From positions 1 through 6,819 of the forward strand of contig JAADDB010000128.1 in NCBI GenBank assembly GCA_013154135.1: a stretch of 6,819 nucleotides of DNA, written 5' to 3'. Each line of letters starts with the position of its first letter. The stretch's first letter is position 1. The translations under genes were made by a program, and so were the position numbers. Of this stretch, positions 6,312 to 6,819 are shown piece after piece. Source of the stretch: Chloroflexota bacterium. GTDB taxonomy: Bacteria; Chloroflexota; Anaerolineae; JAADDB01. The notes beneath the pieces are model-generated. The model was not told where the DNA came from, made no database searches, and saw nothing but the letters and a program-made list of their open reading frames with translations.

Positions 6312-6359
6312 TGCCCGCCCGGGGCTGAACCCTTGGGGGCCAAGGGGATTGTGCGGGCA
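6312..6359. repeat. Palindromic element, copy 1
   Basis: Outer arms TGCCCGC (6312-6318) and GCGGGCA (6353-6359) enclose an inner hairpin CCCTTGG (6330-6336)/CCAAGGG (6340-6346) with a GGG loop. It shares the 18-bp core CCGCCCGGGGCTGAACCC (6315-6332) exactly with copy 2 at 6403-6420. The sequence around the core differs, but pairing is kept in a different form, as expected of a REP-like hairpin family. Confidence 0.7.
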
Positions 6360-6372
6360 CGGGGTGGAGAGG

Positions 6373-6398
6373 CTAACGAGTAACGATTGACGATTAAG
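6373..6398 (-). repeat. Heptamer array 2 (inverted)
   Basis: Read on the minus strand this is C, then TTAATCG, TCAATCG, TTACTCG and a terminal TTAG, the same unit order as array 1. It lies on the far side of the palindromic element from the 21-bp repeat copy at 6467-6487. Confidence 0.8.
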
Positions 6399-6399
6399 A

Positions 6400-6466
6400 C
6401 GTCCGCCCGGGGCTGAACCCCCGGGCTAAATGGGGAGAAGCCCCCTTCGGGGGCTCTATATGGACG
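6400..6466. repeat. Palindromic element, copy 2 (three-stem form)
   Basis: Outer arms CGTCC (6400-6404) and GGACG (6462-6466) enclose two hairpins: GCCCGGGG (6405-6412)/CCCCGGGC (6419-6426), and AGCCCCC (6439-6445)/GGGGGCT (6449-6455) with a TTC loop. The whole can fold as a three-way junction. Elements of this CCCGGGGCTGAAC style are, from memory, common between genes in Chloroflexota. It ends exactly where the 21-bp repeat begins and starts 1 nt after heptamer array 2. Confidence 0.75.
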
Positions 6467-6487
6467 CATGACCGGCCGAGAATCGCC
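6467..6487 (-). repeat. 21-bp dispersed repeat, right copy (inverted)
   Basis: This is the exact reverse complement of 203-223. Read on the minus strand it runs GGCGATTC to GGTCATG and is followed by the palindromic element and then heptamer array 2. The left copy is followed by only 7 nt and then heptamer array 1. Confidence 0.85.
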
Positions 6488-6518
6488 GCACCCGGCCCAT
6501 GATGGTTTTCCGCCCCTC

Positions 6519-6543
6519 TTACTCGTTACTCGTTATGCGTTAG
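6519..6543 (+). repeat. Heptamer array 3
   Basis: Units are TTACTCG twice, TTATGCG, then the terminal TTAG. It is preceded by CGCCCCTC, similar to TGCCCTTC before array 1, which hints that it is a diverged member of the same composite repeat. Confidence 0.75.
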
Positions 6544-6587
6544 GCTCTTCCCCCATCCCGGCCGACCTCGCCCTCCAGCCAACCCCC

Positions 6588-6621
6588 TTAATCGTTAATC
6601 GTCAATCGTTACTCATTACTC
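6588..6621 (+). repeat. Heptamer array 4
   Basis: Units are TTAATCG twice, TCAATCG, TTACTCA and TTACTCC. AAT-type units again come before ACT-type units, but the TTAG end is absent and the last two units have diverged. Confidence 0.75.
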
Positions 6622-6688
6622 CGCACCAAAAGAGCGTTCCATGTGGCCGGCGTCGAGGAAGCCACTTTCACCCAGCCCATGGTTGGAG

Positions 6689-6694
6689 TATAAT
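6689..6694 (+). promoter_or_regulatory. Probable -10 box for the gene at the right edge
   Basis: A perfect TATAAT occurs on the + strand 76 nt before the ATG at 6771. The -35 region at the right distance (around 6665-6671, CTTTCAC) matches TTGACA poorly. The predicted transcript would start near 6701 with a leader of about 70 nt. Confidence 0.45.
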
Positions 6695-6770
6695 GGAGCG
6701 AGTGTGACTGTTGTCCGTCCACTGACCAACATCGGAGATCCCAGACTCGAGACCCAATACCCAACCCACC

Positions 6771-6819
6771 ATGCCCTTACAGATCGACACCCTGGCAGAA
6801 GCCATACAAGCGTTAGCTC
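6771..6819 (+). CDS. Start of a gene cut by the window edge
   Basis: An ATG at 6771 opens a frame that stays open to the end of the window, giving MPLQIDTLAEAIQALA and one further base. No earlier ATG, GTG or TTG exists in this frame after the TGA at 6723-6725. A -10 box lies upstream at a sensible distance. There is no clear Shine-Dalgarno sequence directly before the ATG; the preceding bases are ACCCACC-like. Sixteen residues are too few to name a family. The helix-like composition (Leu, Ala, Glu, Gln) is compatible with a real protein. Confidence 0.45.
   Translation, partial: MPLQIDTLAEAIQALA

Larger units (their letters stand above)
6186..6770. other. Repeat-rich divergent intergenic region
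   Basis: This stretch separates the leftward secreted-protein gene from the rightward gene starting at 6771. I find no credible gene in it. It holds two hairpin elements sharing an 18-bp core (6315-6332 and 6403-6420), three heptamer arrays, the inverted copy of the 21-bp repeat and a -10 box. No transposase fragment is visible. Confidence 0.7.

Overview
This GC-rich bacterial window carries five complete protein-coding genes, one probable gene running off the right edge, and two intergenic tracts full of repeats. The repeat style (degenerate TTAATCG/TTACTCG heptamer runs, and paired hairpins around a CCCGGGGCTGAAC-type core) resembles what I recall from Chloroflexota genomes such as Anaerolineae and Roseiflexus relatives. 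This is a tentative placement from pattern memory; no marker gene in the window settles it.

Layout. Positions 1-618 hold no recognisable gene but contain a 21-bp repeat (203-223), a heptamer array (232-263) and the clpB leader. clpB (619-3252, +) encodes a full-length Hsp100 disaggregase and ends at a strong hairpin (3281-3316). Converging on it from the right is a tight minus-strand cluster, in order of transcription: a small secreted repeat protein (6185-5589), a hairpin, an ECF sigma factor (5522-4944), a zinc-finger-type putative anti-sigma factor with a long LEA-like tail (4947-4105, overlapping the sigma gene by 4 nt), and sfsA (4103-3405, starting 1 nt after the preceding stop). The sigma, anti-sigma and sfsA genes are almost certainly one translationally linked unit. 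The secreted protein is separated from them by the hairpin and may or may not belong to the same transcript.

The right end (6186-6819) is a repeat-rich divergent intergenic region: two related hairpin elements, three more heptamer arrays, and a second exact copy of the 21-bp repeat in inverted orientation. A consensus -10 box (TATAAT, 6689-6694) then precedes a probable new + strand gene starting at 6771.

Most notable: (i) the matched 21-mer plus heptamer modules at both ends, where the right copy has a hairpin element between the two parts and the left copy does not; (ii) the putative anti-sigma factor, which lacks one canonical zinc ligand, has no membrane segment and carries about 180 residues of 11-residue-periodic Ala/Lys-rich sequence; (iii) the secreted protein with heptad IGxMADR repeats encoded just upstream of the sigma factor. 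No CRISPR array, tRNA, rRNA, transposase or known defence system was seen.
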